DNA from: Eucommia ulmoides
Taxonomy: Eukaryota > Streptophyta > Magnoliopsida > Garryales > Eucommiaceae
Length of the DNA: 64,000 nt
Direction: 5' to 3'
NCBI GenBank assembly: GCA_016647705.1
Contig: CM028334.1
Coordinates: 6,367,046-6,431,045, forward strand
Made by a program: the position numbers and the translations under genes. This document shows positions 13,298 through 26,190 of the stretch, in pieces; positions within the stretch are counted from its first letter, which is position 1, and each line of letters opens with the position of its first letter. The notes under the pieces are model-generated. The model saw only the letters and a program-made list of their open reading frames with translations, made no database searches and had not been told where the DNA came from.

Positions 13298-14393
13298 AGT
13301 CATGTCGAGTCCACGGAGTTCTTGGACCATCATTTAGTGATGGTATGGACTAATTATTCACTCACCAAACACTAAATTACAACATGTGTGAAATTACTTA
13401 TCTCAAAGATATTTGTCATCGATTCGAGTTCCTACATCTTGATGGGATTCTAATAACTGTAGTTCCAGTCTGTCTCTTTGGTGACCTTGTGGTTGAATTT
13501 TATTTTATTTTAGATTTTTGTCGCCCTACTCATTGGCCCGTTTTGCTAGCTCTAGTAACATTTTTGTTAATATTAACAGGCAGTGGAAAAGTCATGTTTA
13601 GGCCAAGAGGGAACTCAAGTCTCCTCTCAACTTTTGATTTTTTATTTTATTTTTATCCTTATATTAAAATAAAAAATAACTGAAAAAATCTTAAAATTTT
13701 ATATAAGCCCTCTAAATCGTATAAATATTTAATCAATATCTAAAAAAAAAAACCCTCAATTGATTTTTTTAGATCCGCAGTTGTTCAATCAATTTTCTAG
13801 ATCGCAATTGTAACCAATTTTTTTGAAAGTAATTTTTTTTTAATGATTTATTTTCTTGTACAATATTAAGTAATCCCCTAATTTTTATATTGAATAAAGT
13901 GTAATGTTGTCTTTCTACGAATGGGTGTAATGTCAATTTGACATGGTGAATGAGTGGTGACCATGGGGCCTGCTACTGAGGCAAAAATATTCTTGTGAAG
14001 TACTTAATTGTATTTTTGGCCCAAGAAAATCATATTGCACCTAGCCAACTTATCCCATTATATTTCCTTTGAATTTTAGGTTTTTGTACATTTTATCTTG
14101 TCACTATTAGGATGAATCATCATTATTAAGCAATACAAATGAAATGCTAGCAGCTCTAGGTGCATGTTTACTTGTCTAGTGAACGAATTTTTTCACATTT
14201 TTATTTTTTGCATTTGGTTTATCCAAGTTTTACATTTGTTTCGAATTCACAAAATTAAAAATTTTGTTAATAATTGTGATTAACAGGTGACTTTGTAGGA
14301 ATATAAAATGGAGTGTAATCAGCACATGATCTTCTAAGATTATTTTTATCATTTTATCACTCCATTAAATTTAAGGTGTTTGTCTCTAATAAC
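13298..14393. other. AT-rich intergenic DNA
   Basis: No gene or element recognised. The 99-codon frame at 13384-13683 has no recognisable motif and lies in biased sequence. Confidence 0.4.
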
Positions 14394-14401
14394 GATTTCG
14401 A

Positions 14402-15135
14402 TAGGGATGACAACGGTTCAGTTTTGCGCAAGTTTCACTAGAAACGAAACCTAGAACCGCTAGGCATATACCAAACCCAAAACCGAATCCTAAACTGCCA
14501 TTTATTTACAAAACGGTTTTAAAACCAAACCGTTTAATTTTAAGCAAAATCAAAATCGAAATCCTAAACCTATTAAGGTCTTTTAATTTTATATAAAATT
14601 AAAACCAAAACCGAAACCGTGAATCACTATTTTTTTTATATAAATAAAAATATAACTAAAATAGAATAAATTCCAAAAAACAAAATCAAACTATAAAATT
14701 ATTAATTGTTACAATAAACGTCCCAACAATAATTAAAATACAATACCTAAAATTCACATATACTAAAAAAAATAAAACGATAAGTAATCCTATAACACAC
14801 ACATGCATATGTATATATGTGTGTGTATATATATATGTGTGTGTATTAGGGTTGTTGAGTGTTGAAAAAAAGAGTGAATAGACCCTAAAATTAACCCTAA
14901 AACACGCACACAGGCGCATACACATATAAACACAGTAGGGATCAAAATATAAACAAATAAAATGTGAAGGTAATATATATATATAACAAAAATAGATCTA
15001 AAATAGCGGTTACGTAGTTCGGTTTTATCGTTATAATCCCAGAACCAAAACTGTAACCAAAATCATTTAATCAGTTTCAAAACCAGTTCAGTTTGATTCG
15101 GTTACTCAACGGTTTGGGTTCAATTGTCATCTCTA
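14402..15135. mobile_element. Non-autonomous hAT-like element
   Basis: The left end (TAGGGATGACAACGG) and the inverted right end (TAGAGATGACAATTG) form a short imperfect terminal repeat. The flanking 8-mers GATTTCGA and GATTTTGG match at six of eight positions, as an old hAT target duplication could. The interior is rich in 'aaaccgaaacc'-type words that recur in both orientations, and has no transposase. Confidence 0.5.
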
Positions 15136-15143
15136 GATTTTGG

Positions 15144-16687
15144 TTTCTACCTCTCATTTTTAAGACAAATCGTTGTTAGGAAAATGTTAAAAAAAAAAAC
15201 ATCATAGGATTAGTGGTGTGATGAAATATCGAGAATATCTTTATTAAAAGGTCACGTGCTGAGCATAATTTATTTTTCATCCAAAATTATTGACAACATT
15301 TTTAATTTAGTGAGGTTGAAACAAATGTCAAACTTGACGGACCAAATGAATAATTTGAACAATTTCAAAATCCACATACACACTTGCCCCGGACCAAAAA
15401 TATAATTTTCCCAACAACTAATGTTTAATTAACATTTTGAAGGAACTAGTCACATTTATTAAAACCCCAAATGATCATTTAATTTTGAAGTAATCCCTAA
15501 ATTGCCTTTTGGACACATGTAATTCTAAGATTGATTAAATATTTACACCTAAACTAAACACTTTCAAATACATTAACATCATGATGTTATATGTACTCAA
15601 ATGGCCTTTGCTAATTTGCTTCATCTCCAAGTGTACTTCAAAAGTATGAAAAATGCAATGATATTATAATTTACACACAAATTAAAGCTTAAAAATATGT
15701 TGTTATATATCAATAATTGATAAGCTAATAATAAATAAAAGACACGTGTTTTTGATAGATTGATGTTGGTGAACGCATGTTTGTTCTAATCAAATGGTTC
15801 TTCCTTCAAGCTACTATTATCAAACCCAATCAATGTCCTTGCCAATGCTTGTTCTTTATTCAATGATAATTGGCACAAAAATTGTATTTTTTTTTAAATT
15901 TATATAGTAATTTGCGTATTTTCAGATGATCGATATGAGACAGAAATTCAACATTATCTTTTAATGCAACTCTTGCTTATAAATTGAGTACGAAAGAATA
16001 ATGAAAAATGTGTAATCTCAACTTGCACTAAAAATTTGACTATAAAAAAAAAAAAAAAAAACGAATTATATCTTGATTCCATGTTAAAAGACTCTAACTT
16101 AAAACCGTATGATGTCAAGCGGAATAATCAATTTATTTTATATAACAGTTTGAGTACTCTCAAGTGGTCAATATGAGACTCAATTTTTCTATATTTTCCC
16201 TCTAATTTTAAAATAACTAGTTCTAAACCCGCATGCGGGTCAAAAAAAATGTATTAATATATTTTTTAATTTGAATATTTTGATGTTATAATTTTGATTC
16301 TTAATCTATATATAACAGAAAACATAGAGCATTTTTTAAGGATAAATTTTTTTAAGGGGTCACTTAAAATTTATATAAATTAAAAGAGAAGTATATAAAA
16401 TTTTAGAGATTATGATTGATTTTTCCATAAAAATAAAAGGACAAAAATATATATTTTAAAAAAAATAGGGATAATATGTTCGTGAAAAATCTAAAGTTAA
16501 AATATCAATAATAAAAAAGAAGATCTTGACCATTGATTTAATATGAATAAAGATATTGGAGATATGTCATATTTTGAGATATAGTTCATTCCTAATTTTG
16601 GCTTCCAATTTTAATAGATAGTATATGATTTATTTTTTATTTTTTAATGTCTTAGTTGGTATTAACTGGATTAATTGAATAATTAAT
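15144..16687. other. AT-rich intergenic DNA
   Basis: No coding frame, RNA gene or element ends recognised. Confidence 0.4.
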
Positions 16688-16695
16688 TGATATTA

Positions 16696-16790
16696 GGGAT
16701 TGAGGTGGTGGTCTAGTGGTAGGTTTACCATCTCCCCCACAGTTGGTGTGGGTTCGAACCTGCGTGTGTTAAATAAAAAAAAATAAAAAA
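16696..16790 (+). mobile_element. tRNA-derived SINE
   Basis: A 95-bp unit with a polymerase III A-box-like stretch (TGGTCTAGTGG, 16709-16719) and a perfect B-box core (GGTTCGAACC, 16751-16760), then an A-rich tail. It is flanked by TGATATTA on both sides (16688-16695 and 16791-16798). The A-tail and target duplication separate it from a tRNA gene. There is no cloverleaf acceptor stem. Confidence 0.8.
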
Positions 16791-16975
16791 TGATATTAAT
16801 TAAAAAATTAATCAACTAATTTCTAAAAACTACATCTCAACTAAAAAAAATAAAAAAAATATATCTAATTAGCTTCCACAACTACTCTCAAAATGCATCA
16901 CAATTTTTTATTATAATTTTTTACTCTCAAGAATTTTAATATATGATATGAATATGATGTTTATGAACTAACAAG

Positions 16976-17160
16976 ATATAACTCAAGTGGTAAGACACAT
17001 TTGAACTAAAATAGTTGAGGAGTCTTTGTATGGTCAGAAGTTTGAGCCTACAGAAAAATATTTGCTGGGATAAACAGCCACGCATTCGTACAAATTTGTC
17101 TTTCACCCAACATTAGTAAGGAGATATTTGTGAGTATACCAATAAATAAATAAATATATA
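16976..17160 (+). mobile_element. Possible second, older SINE
   Basis: AACTCAAGTGGTAAGAC resembles an A-box and AGTTTGAGCC a degenerate B-box about 55 bases downstream. The stretch ends in an (AATA)n/(TA)n tail. I found no target duplication, so the ends are approximate. Confidence 0.35.
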
Positions 17161-19456
17161 TATATACACACATACATGATATTCATGGGGGACTGCGTTT
17201 GGCCGCAGAGATAAGCCGCCCACTTATCACATGTCGGAAGGGTTTACGTGTCTTGACGGCGTGGGGCTCTCTATTAATATCACGGCTCATCGAATCACCT
17301 CATTTAATTAACATATCATCCATACGTGACACGTGTTACTATTGTCCCCCCTTCCTTATTACACGTGGCTTCATCTAATTATATTTCCTTTCCCTCCTTA
17401 CGTAGAAGAGAAATGGAAAGGGAAAAGCGAGGATTTCCCGTTTGGCTACTATTTTTGTGTTTACTTTTAAAATTTTTGGGTTACTAGTCATCACCAATCA
17501 CCAACCCCGTCAGTTACTATCATCATGTCGGTCACAATCATCTTGTCAATCACCACCGTTCACCACTAACCCGCTAGCTACTACCATTTTGTCGACCGCT
17601 ACCGCCTTATTGACCACCGTCACCTCATAATAAAAAATATGAACATTTATTGTCATATATTTAAAAAAAAAAAATTACAATCAAACACGTTTTTTTGTTT
17701 CTCTCTTTATAAATTAAAAGAAATAATTTCAAAACAAATGTCGTTACTACACATGTTTCGACTCACAGAATACTCAAGAACGTAAATAGAACTTGTATCC
17801 CAATTTATTATATAGAAGTAAAAACCGAAATACTAACCAAACGCCACCTCACTTTCCTCCTATTTAAACTAGCAACACCAATTAATATACTATTTTTTAT
17901 TACTATTATATCTCTAAAATATATTAATTAATAATTTTTTTAAGTTTATTTCTTAATCCTAATGTTAATCCGCCAAATCAATGACTAACAATTTTGGGGT
18001 TAGGAGGCGATTTCTAGAAAACCAAGAAACGTATTGCCTTACGTGTGTATCCAAACAACCCTAACACGTGTGAACTCAATCTCGGTAACGTACGAATCAA
18101 GAAAACAAATCAACCCCCTAATTATAAAACGGCTAATTTACCTTTTATTCCCTTTACTTTAATTAAATATCACTTTACCTCTCTCTATTTTAAAAAAAAA
18201 AATTATATTTTACCTATTTCTATTTCTAAAAAATTAAAAAATCAATTTTTTTTTCATTTAAATTAACAAAATATATTTGAAAATAGATGAAATTAAAATT
18301 TTCATCAATGAAATTGTCAATTTATTTTAATTATTATTTAATTTTTAAAAAAATATTGGACAAATTCATTTATTTCACCAAAAAAATTGGATAAAAATTT
18401 TAATTACATCTATTTTAAATATATTTTGTTAAATTAAAAATAAAAAATAAAAAATTTCCCACTTTGTTCAAAAATAAAATCATGAATAAAATCATGCAAA
18501 ATAGAAGAAGATAAAATGATAATTATTGAGGATAAAAAGGAATTTCCTTTATAAAAGAGTTTAAACTTTAAATACCATTTTCTTTATTATTTTTACAATA
18601 CTTAATTGATCCCTTATTTTTTTCAATTTCGTTACTTGAGATATCAACTATTATGTTTTGTTGACAAAAAACACTTCAGTAAAATAATATTGTTTTTGGT
18701 TTATGTTATATTTTTTATTTATTATATCCCTCTTATTTTTAAAATTTGTTACTTTTTATTTTATTTTATTTTTTATATTTTATAAATAAAAAAATCTAAT
18801 TTTGTCCTCTAATATTTTTACTTTCATTTTTTTCTGTAAACATCCTATACAATAAAATAAAAATAAATAAATATAAACCAAAAACGAAAAATAAAAAATA
18901 AGATAGAGCAAGATATGGAGAAAAAAAAATAGAAACATAAATTAAAATATAAAAGACCAAAACGAAGGGCAACTTATTTTGGCCCCAACTGCTCTTAAAC
19001 ACTTAAGTTTTATCTCAGTATCATTAATTAGTCAAACAAAATTTCACTATATATATTGTATTAGAAATTAATTAATGAGAAACTCAAAAATCTAAATACC
19101 CACTACTTCAACAAATCTATATATACACTAATAAATAAGACATCTCAACTACACTATTGGATAATGTTGAAATAAAATAAAAAAATATTTTTTCAATTAG
19201 ACTGAAACTTGTAAGGGCTAATCTTCATTAAAATCTTAAACTAGGGTCAAATATTCTAGAACTAAATTATAAAATAATTTAATTTAAAAACTCTTTTTTT
19301 AATTTATTTATTTCATTTCTACAAAAGAAAGACTCCACTGACAACAAAAAACAGTGCGCGTTTTGTCTGCAAGAGTGTCATCATATCCTCATAAGACATG
19401 TCATTAATTTTGTTCAAGGTGTGTGGTTATCCCTATTTTTTTTACAAGTTTGAACT
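17160..19456. other. AT-rich intergenic DNA
   Basis: Very AT-rich, with several homopolymer runs and no gene recognised. A small GC-richer island near 17190-17420 contains two ACACGTG/CACGTG-type boxes but is not linked to any gene I can see. Confidence 0.35.
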
Positions 19457-19464
19457 CCTGACCT

Positions 19465-20016
19465 AAGGGTGTGCAAAGGGCGGTTTGGACCAAAATCGTG
19501 AACCAAACCAATACTAAATGGGTTGCACTAATTTGAACCGTGAACCACCCAATGACGTGCGAGTTGGAGTGTACGGGTTGACTAGTTTAAACAGTTGGCT
19601 ACCCAATACTGTGTGGGTTGGACTCATTTTCGGGTTGAATTAACTAGAACAGTGGATTGCCCAAGATGACGAATGAATTTAAGAAGAAATTTTCAAAAAG
19701 ACAGAGAATGAATTAAAATTTAGAAATAACGAAAAAAACAAGATGCAAGAGGAATGATCGACAGTGGTTGGAACATATAGAAACCGTAGGCTACGACTTA
19801 GATATTATTTATATCATCACAAAATGACGTATTTTTATGTTCTACTTGATGGACAGGTTGAACCCGTAAAAAAATAAACTAAACTGTAACCCGCTCATTT
19901 ATGTGCCGGTTTGAAGGTTTATAACCCGCATAATGTACGGGTTAGTATTAGACAGATTTTGTACGGTGCAGTTTGGACGATTTTAGCGGATTGAACTGAT
20001 GCGTTGCATACCTCTA
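19465..20016. mobile_element. Non-autonomous hAT-like element upstream of the DUF1645 gene
   Basis: The ends AAGGGTGTGCAAAG and, inverted, TAGAGGTATGCAACG form a short terminal repeat. The 8-bp flanks CCTGACCT (19457-19464) and CGTGACCT (20017-20024) differ at one position. The interior has 'accaaacc' and 'gggttg' words and no coding. The right end lies about 180 bp from the probable TATA box of the next gene. Confidence 0.6.
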
Positions 20017-20196
20017 CGTGACCTGGTAGAAGTCTGAACTGTTTTAAGTTAACCGGTGACTCTCTCTCTCTCTCGCCGATATTTCGGTGATCGGCTCCAG
20101 CAGAAAAACGGTGTACCTCACCCAATGAAACCCCACCAGACTTCTTTTTCCAGAGCGCGTCATTTTCTCTCTCTCCTCTCTCTCCTGTCTCCCACA

Positions 20197-20205
20197 TATT
20201 TATAA
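20197..20205 (+). promoter_or_regulatory. Probable TATA box of the DUF1645 gene
   Basis: TATTTATAA lies 253 bases before the start codon, leaving room for a leader of about 220 bases that contains a pure (CT) tract at 20321-20351. CT tracts in leaders are common in plant genes. No other TATA-like site is better placed. Confidence 0.45.
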
Positions 20206-20317
20206 TTCTTTTTGCTTTTGGAAACAGTCACCGTGAAGCCAATTTCCTCAACCACTCACGCCATTGTATCCTCAAAACTGACCCCTCCCTCTCCCCACAC
20301 TTTCGGTCAGTTTCAAC

Positions 20318-20356
<39 letters not shown>

Positions 20357-20457
20357 TCAGGTATCCGAAAAACAGAGCTTCTCTCAGAGGCAAGAGGCAC
20401 ACATTACATCAGAGAAATTCAGGGCGGGAAAATTCTGGACGTACCTCGCGCAACGAG

Positions 20458-21357
20458 ATGCAATTGAGTCCAGTGCCCTCGCTCTCCCCTAGCTTCGACA
20501 GCTATTCATCCGGCACGATGGCGGAGATCGCAGCTCGAGTTGTTGGAGAATTCGAAGCGGAGAGGAGGAAGAAGGCGGAGCCGGATCGTGTATTCGAATT
20601 TGGAAATGAAGAGTCGGAAATGAAGGTTGATGAGAAGGACGGAGAGGAGGAGGATTTTGAGTTTTCTTTTGTTCCTGTAGGGACCGATTCTGCTCCTATT
20701 TCGGCCGATCAGATTTTCTGTAACGGTCAGATTCGCCCGGTGTTTCCACTTTTCAACAGAGATCTGCTTCTAGGATGTGATGTTGAAGTGAAGAATTCTG
20801 GTTCTGGAAAGCCTCCGGTTCCTTCAACTGTTCGTCTTCCGTTGAGGAAGTTTTTCGACGAAGATCGTGATTCTATGTCTTATTCGTCGTCCGAGGCCGA
20901 CGAGCTCGACGGAGTCACGCCGGGAACGTACTGCGTTTGGACGCCGAAGGCTACAACTCCGGTGGAGTCGTCGCAGTCGCCCCGGAGAGGGAGGTGTAAG
21001 AAAAGCAATTCAACAGGTTCGTCGAAGCGGTGGAAGTTTCGAGACCTCCTCTACCGAAGCAACAGCGACGGCAAGGACACTTTCATCTTTTTGGCTCATT
21101 CAAACTCCAATGCGAAGAAGAGGAACGAGAAGGCCGAGAAAGATGGCGCGAAAGCTCCGACGACAAAGGCATCGAACGTCGACGAAACAGTGAAGGCCAA
21201 AGGAGTGGCCGGCGGAGAGGATTTGGCGCAATACATGAAAAGCAAGGGTAAGAAAGAAAGCGATAACCGACGGCGGTTGTTTCTGCCGTACAGGCAAGAT
21301 CTGTTTGGGTTCTTCGCTAACGTGAACGGAGTGAGCAGGAATATACACCCCTTCTAG
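20458..21357 (+). CDS. DUF1645 family protein, 299 aa, single exon
   Basis: Starts at the first ATG in frame (MQLSPVPSLSP), the typical N-terminus of this plant-specific family; the frame is open upstream but has no earlier ATG. Family blocks in order: EIAARVVGEFE (about residue 22), the acidic stretch to FEFSFVPV, PVFPLFNRDLL, LPLRKFF, PGTYCVWTP, a basic segment SSKRWKFRDLLYRS followed by GKDTFIFL, and the C-terminus YRQDLFGFFANV ... NIHPF. The molecular role is unknown. Family members I recall are stress-responsive, but nothing in this sequence shows that. There is no signal peptide or membrane segment; the protein is acidic in the first third and Lys/Arg-rich after that. It stands alone, with an hAT-like element just upstream. 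Confidence 0.9.
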   Translation: MQLSPVPSLSPSFDSYSSGTMAEIAARVVGEFEAERRKKAEPDRVFEFGNEESEMKVDEKDGEEEDFEFSFVPVGTDSAPISADQIFCNGQIRPVFPLFNRDLLLGCDVEVKNSGSGKPPVPSTVRLPLRKFFDEDRDSMSYSSSEADELDGVTPGTYCVWTPKATTPVESSQSPRRGRCKKSNSTGSSKRWKFRDLLYRSNSDGKDTFIFLAHSNSNAKKRNEKAEKDGAKAPTTKASNVDETVKAKGVAGGEDLAQYMKSKGKKESDNRRRLFLPYRQDLFGFFANVNGVSRNIHPF

Positions 21358-21855
21358 AAGCGAAGCTGAGGTTGGATATTAATTAGAGTTTTGTTTAGTG
21401 GATGTTTTTTATTAACCAGGGAAAAAATTCATATAATTTTATTTTTTGGTTTTTATTTTACGGTAAGATGGGTCTGGACGGGTCAGTGTATGCATATCTT
21501 GACTAACCAGATACACTCCATCGGTCAATTTACGCATATCTTGACTAACTGGGCAATATGCACTGTACATCAGCAGGTTAGTCGATCTGCAGTTTGTGGG
21601 TTGATTTATGCGTACCTCGACTAACCGGACGATTTTAAGAATACACTCTTATATATCGATCTGGTGTATTCAAGATTAAATTTGTAAACTTAAAATTGTG
21701 AATTATGTGTAAATATTGAGAAATTTGGGTGTTTGTTTTTTTATTTTATAAATAATATTTTTGGTTTGAAAATTGATATTAATTTAATATCTTAATTTGG
21801 AAGCGTGGGACAAGTAAATGATAATGATAGGTGAATGAAGATGTGTTGGTCTTGG

Positions 21856-21895
<40 letters not shown>

Positions 21896-23385
21896 GTTCT
21901 TTCTCCCAATCCCACTGCAAAAGCTTCTTCCCACTAACATCTGGGAAAATGTGTAAAGTGAAAGTAAAAACCCGTTGAATCTTTTTGCCTTCATCGACGC
22001 TTGAAATACCAAATAACGTGAGAATAAATTATGTTCTTTTTTGGATTTCTACCCCCAATTACATATTTCATATTTGTGAATTTTTTTTTTTTTTTTTTTT
22101 AATTTCTGTTTGTTTGGATAGAAAAATTATGATTAAAAAAAATGTTTAGAGCTCTCAAATTTAAAAAAATTATTTTTTAAGGACTAATCAAAATAATTTC
22201 ATATTAAAAGTATATATAATTTCATTCCAAAAACGGCGCCTTAAAAAAATAATTTTCGCTTAAATATTTGTCTAGTTGGTGCACAATTTTTTTTTTTAAA
22301 ATAAGACTTGTGAACAATATTTTATTTGAATGGGTCTAAAAAAATTGTTTGGTTTTAAAATAGGACTTATCGAAGAAAACTCCTAAAAAATAGGATGAAA
22401 ATGAAAAAAAAAAATCTTGTTATGCATGGAGGGAAATAGGAGGGAAAATGTTCAATTTTTTAAAGTAATTTTTTTCCACACCAATTTTAAAGAAAAATGA
22501 GGGAGAATTTTTCGGGAAGAGTAAAATTACAATTATATACTTGATAATAGAATATTTAATTTTATTTTGTATCGTATGAGAGGATAAAATAAAAAATTAC
22601 ATTAAAATGAATTATTTTTTATTTTATTTTTTTATAACCAAACAACACTAGGAAAAAATTTTATCTTTCACAATAAATAAATATATTACCCTCTCATTTT
22701 TCTTTTCCTTTTTTTTTTCTATCCTACCAACTCAACATACCGTTAAAGAAAATTGGACATAAATCTATATAATAAAAGATCAACATGTGAGAATTTTGTC
22801 CCACATGATGAGTGGTTTATGTTGGAATTTCCTAACAAAAGAAGAAAGATATATTTTTAAAAAATGTTTTTCAAATATACTTTAAAAATATAAAAGAGAT
22901 ATTATATATTATAAGAAAATATCAAAATATTAAAATAAATAAGTTGTTCTTCCATGTCTCTCTCTTTTAAATATTTCTATTTTTTCAAAAGTTTTTTTCC
23001 TCAGTCGATCTCTAACTACTAATTTTGCACGACTCTCATACTTTTTCAATCATTTTATTTTATCAGAGTTTCTTGTCTTTCTATTCCTAATTATGGACAT
23101 CACCTTTATTAAAATCTACGTTGGGCATTGCAAAAATAATTCTCTTTTGACCCGCTATTTTGTTTGTCAAACTTAATTTTTTTTTTTCAAATTTGTGTAT
23201 TGTATAGTCGATGTCTAGTTTTTCTTCCTTTCATTTTTTCTTTGTGTGTTTTATTATTATTATTATTATTATTTTGATTAAGTGCTTTCTTATTATTGGC
23301 ATGAGGTTTTTTCAATGTTATATCAGGGTTATTGAGCACATTAATTAAATTCTGAATGAAAAAAAAAAATTAAAGGTGCGATAGT
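21358..23385. other. AT-rich intergenic DNA downstream of the DUF1645 gene
   Basis: No gene. It includes a T-run of about 29 bases near 21861. A repeat at about 21470-21670 (cgtacctcgactaacc words) recurs in degraded form at 23620-23710. Its family is not recognised. Confidence 0.4.
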
Positions 23386-23389
23386 TTAT

Positions 23390-25910
23390 ATTAAAAAACA
23401 AGCAGACTTATATTTTCAAAAGACATTTTTAAGACATATTTTGAATACATATTTTAAAAGTACAAAAGATATAGAATAACTCTTGCAAATATTACATATT
23501 GCGTGGACCAAATACAAAAAATGAAGAAGTAAATATTCTTATAAATGGGTAGACTCACAAAAATCACGTGCACCAGAGTGTAGGGATTTTTTTTTTTTTT
23601 TTTGTTTATAATAAGGTGTGTCCGGACCAGTTTACGCGTACATCGACTAATCATCTCACTAGTCGATGTTAAGGGCGCACTCCCCCACAGCGCCCTGGTA
23701 CATTTAGGATTAAATTCAAACAAAAAATGTAGGATTTGATTCTAGTAGTTAATTCAAACTTTATTTATAGTTCAATTTTGTAGGCCAATTCAATAAATTA
23801 GTCATTCCGATTCAATAGTTTAATTAGTTCAATTGATGTACCAAAAAAAGTTGGTCAATTGCTGAGTTTTGAGGCTTTAATAAAATTGAATGGCTTTTGT
23901 TTTTTGGACTGTATCGGTTTTTTTTATTATTGATCAACGGTTCAATTGGTTGAAACGGGTGATTTAATCCCTTTTTTAAATCACTGTTAAATATTAACCT
24001 ATAAATTTTTAAAATTATTATTATTAACTTTTTAAAATATGTCAAGTAAAAATAATAAAAATTTCTTAAACTTGTATAACTTTAATGGTTTAAAGTGTCA
24101 ATTGAATTAACCACAAACACATTAAATAGGAGGTGTATATTTTTGGGAAAAAGATTGTTCATTGTAAGTGTCACATTGATACTTTATCATGTGAGTTGCA
24201 CAATTTTTGTTTATTTTGTATTTCTTTGAAATATTTATTAAATTAATTACTATTAATTAGCACTAATATTGGATGGATATTTGACAACCACCAACTAATA
24301 AATCTCAAGTCTCTTTTAAGACAAGAGATAATGATTTAGTACATCACAATTTCAATCACATGTTAATATTTTCTAATATTTTAAGTAAATTCATTGGATG
24401 TATAAACAAATGTCAATCAATATCTAATAACTTGTGGTAAAACAAAATCAACATTTTACCCATTTTTAATGTGCCTTTCCACCTCATTTTGCTATACAAA
24501 TTATCTATTTTTTTCAATTTTATGAATATTGTTTTCATTTCTCTAAAAAATTATATTAATTTTTAAAAAGATATTTTATAATGGATCCAAGATTTATTAA
24601 TAATTCATTTTTATATCTATGTAACTATTTAAGTTTAGAAAAAAATCTAATTGACATATAGTACTTGTTTATTGTATAGTAACATTTACATTCTCATTCA
24701 TTATTGTATTATTGACATTGTTGTTGTACAATAACATTTGTATTTTTTCATTTATTATATTGCTATTAACGTTATTACTAAGTAGTAACATTTGTATTTT
24801 TCTCATTTATTATGTTATTGTTGATATAGGAAGATAATATATATTTGAATTTATCTTAAATAACAAAAATATAGATGGTGTTTTCTCAATATGGACTTGT
24901 AAGTAGTGACTCATTTTAATTTTAATGGTAAAAATAGTATTTTCTCTATTTTTTTCTTTAAAAAAAAAATATACTTTGGAAATACATTTTAAGAAATATT
25001 TTTAAAATATATTTTTAACACATATTTTTAAAAGTATAAAAGAAATATTTATATAAAAACTAAAAGGAATATATGTTTGAAAATATTTTCAAGATATTTT
25101 AATTTTTAAAATACATTTTCAATACATATTTTAAAAAAGTACAAAAGAGATGGAGTAACTCTTATAGATGTTATATGTCACATCGATTGAATACAAAAAA
25201 TGAAGTGAATATTTTTATATAAAACAATTGTAAGCTAATAGGTAGACTCACAAAATGTCATACACAATAGTGTAGGCATTTGAATGTATCCGGTCCCCAG
25301 TTCAATTTTGTTGGGCAATTCAGTAAATTAGTTGTTCTGCTATAATAGTTTAGTTGGTTCAATTGTTCAGTTTTTCAATTTAATGAAATTGAACGGCTTT
25401 GGTTGTAGTCCGATTTTTGGGGTTAAATTTGTTTGTTTTTTAGATTGATCGATGGTTCAACAGGTTGAAACGAACGGCTTGGTCTGATTTTTAGATCATT
25501 GCTAAGTATTAACTAATGATTTTTTTAAAAATTACTGTTATTTTTTTTGAAAACATAGCATATAAAAAAAAAAAATCTTAAATTTCTATAACATTAATGT
25601 TTTTAAATGTCACATTGATACTTTATCATGTGACAGTGCAATTTTTATTTTATTTTCTATTTTGTATTTGGTCCTTTGAAATATTTATTAAACTAATTAT
25701 TATTGTTATTAATATTGGATAGATATATGACAACCACTATATAATAAATCTCAGTCTCTTTTAAGACGAGATATTAATTTAGTATATCACAATTTAGTAC
25801 AACAAAATCAACATGTTACCATTTTTGATGTGCCATTTTTACATTTTTTTCTATACAATTTTTTTTTCCCCAAATTTTATCAATAGTATTTTGTCTTACG
25901 TAAAAAAAGC
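23390..25910. repeat. Diverged tandem duplication, about 1.4-1.7 kb apart
   Basis: The blocks at about 23455-23580, 23750-23870 and 24160-24345 recur in the same order at about 25135-25270, 25310-25390 and 25610-25800. Examples are 'gtacaaaaga', then 'ggtagactcacaaaa', then 'gtcacattgatactttatcatgtga'. The spacing falls from about 1.68 to 1.44 kb because copy 1 carries extra sequence at 23590-23710. There is no coding. Confidence 0.65.
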
Positions 25911-26190
25911 GATTGATTTGGACCCCTACCCCACCCAAAAGAAAAAATATGGAGAGAGCTCTCAAATTTTTTCGACTAATTACTAAAAATGGCGAAAATA
26001 TATGTCAACTTTAGTTTTAGTCCCACACATTATAAAATACAGTAAGCACTCTTCACATTTTTGCCTTCACCTGTGGGACCTCTGACTTGCACCTTCAGTT
26101 GCTACCAAACCTCAAGTCGTTGTTGCCAGTTTGCGAGATTCAGATTGTCGATTTTTTTGTTACATTATATTTATCTATTTTTGTGGTTAC

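Noticed and set aside
16696-16768. A tRNA gene
   Set aside because: The B-box is perfect but there is no acceptor stem or anticodon arm; the A-rich tail and target duplication indicate a SINE.
20212-20457. A longer N-terminus for the DUF1645 protein
   Set aside because: The frame is open but has no ATG before 20458; the translation is dominated by the CT-tract Leu/Ser run, and MQLSP is the usual family start.
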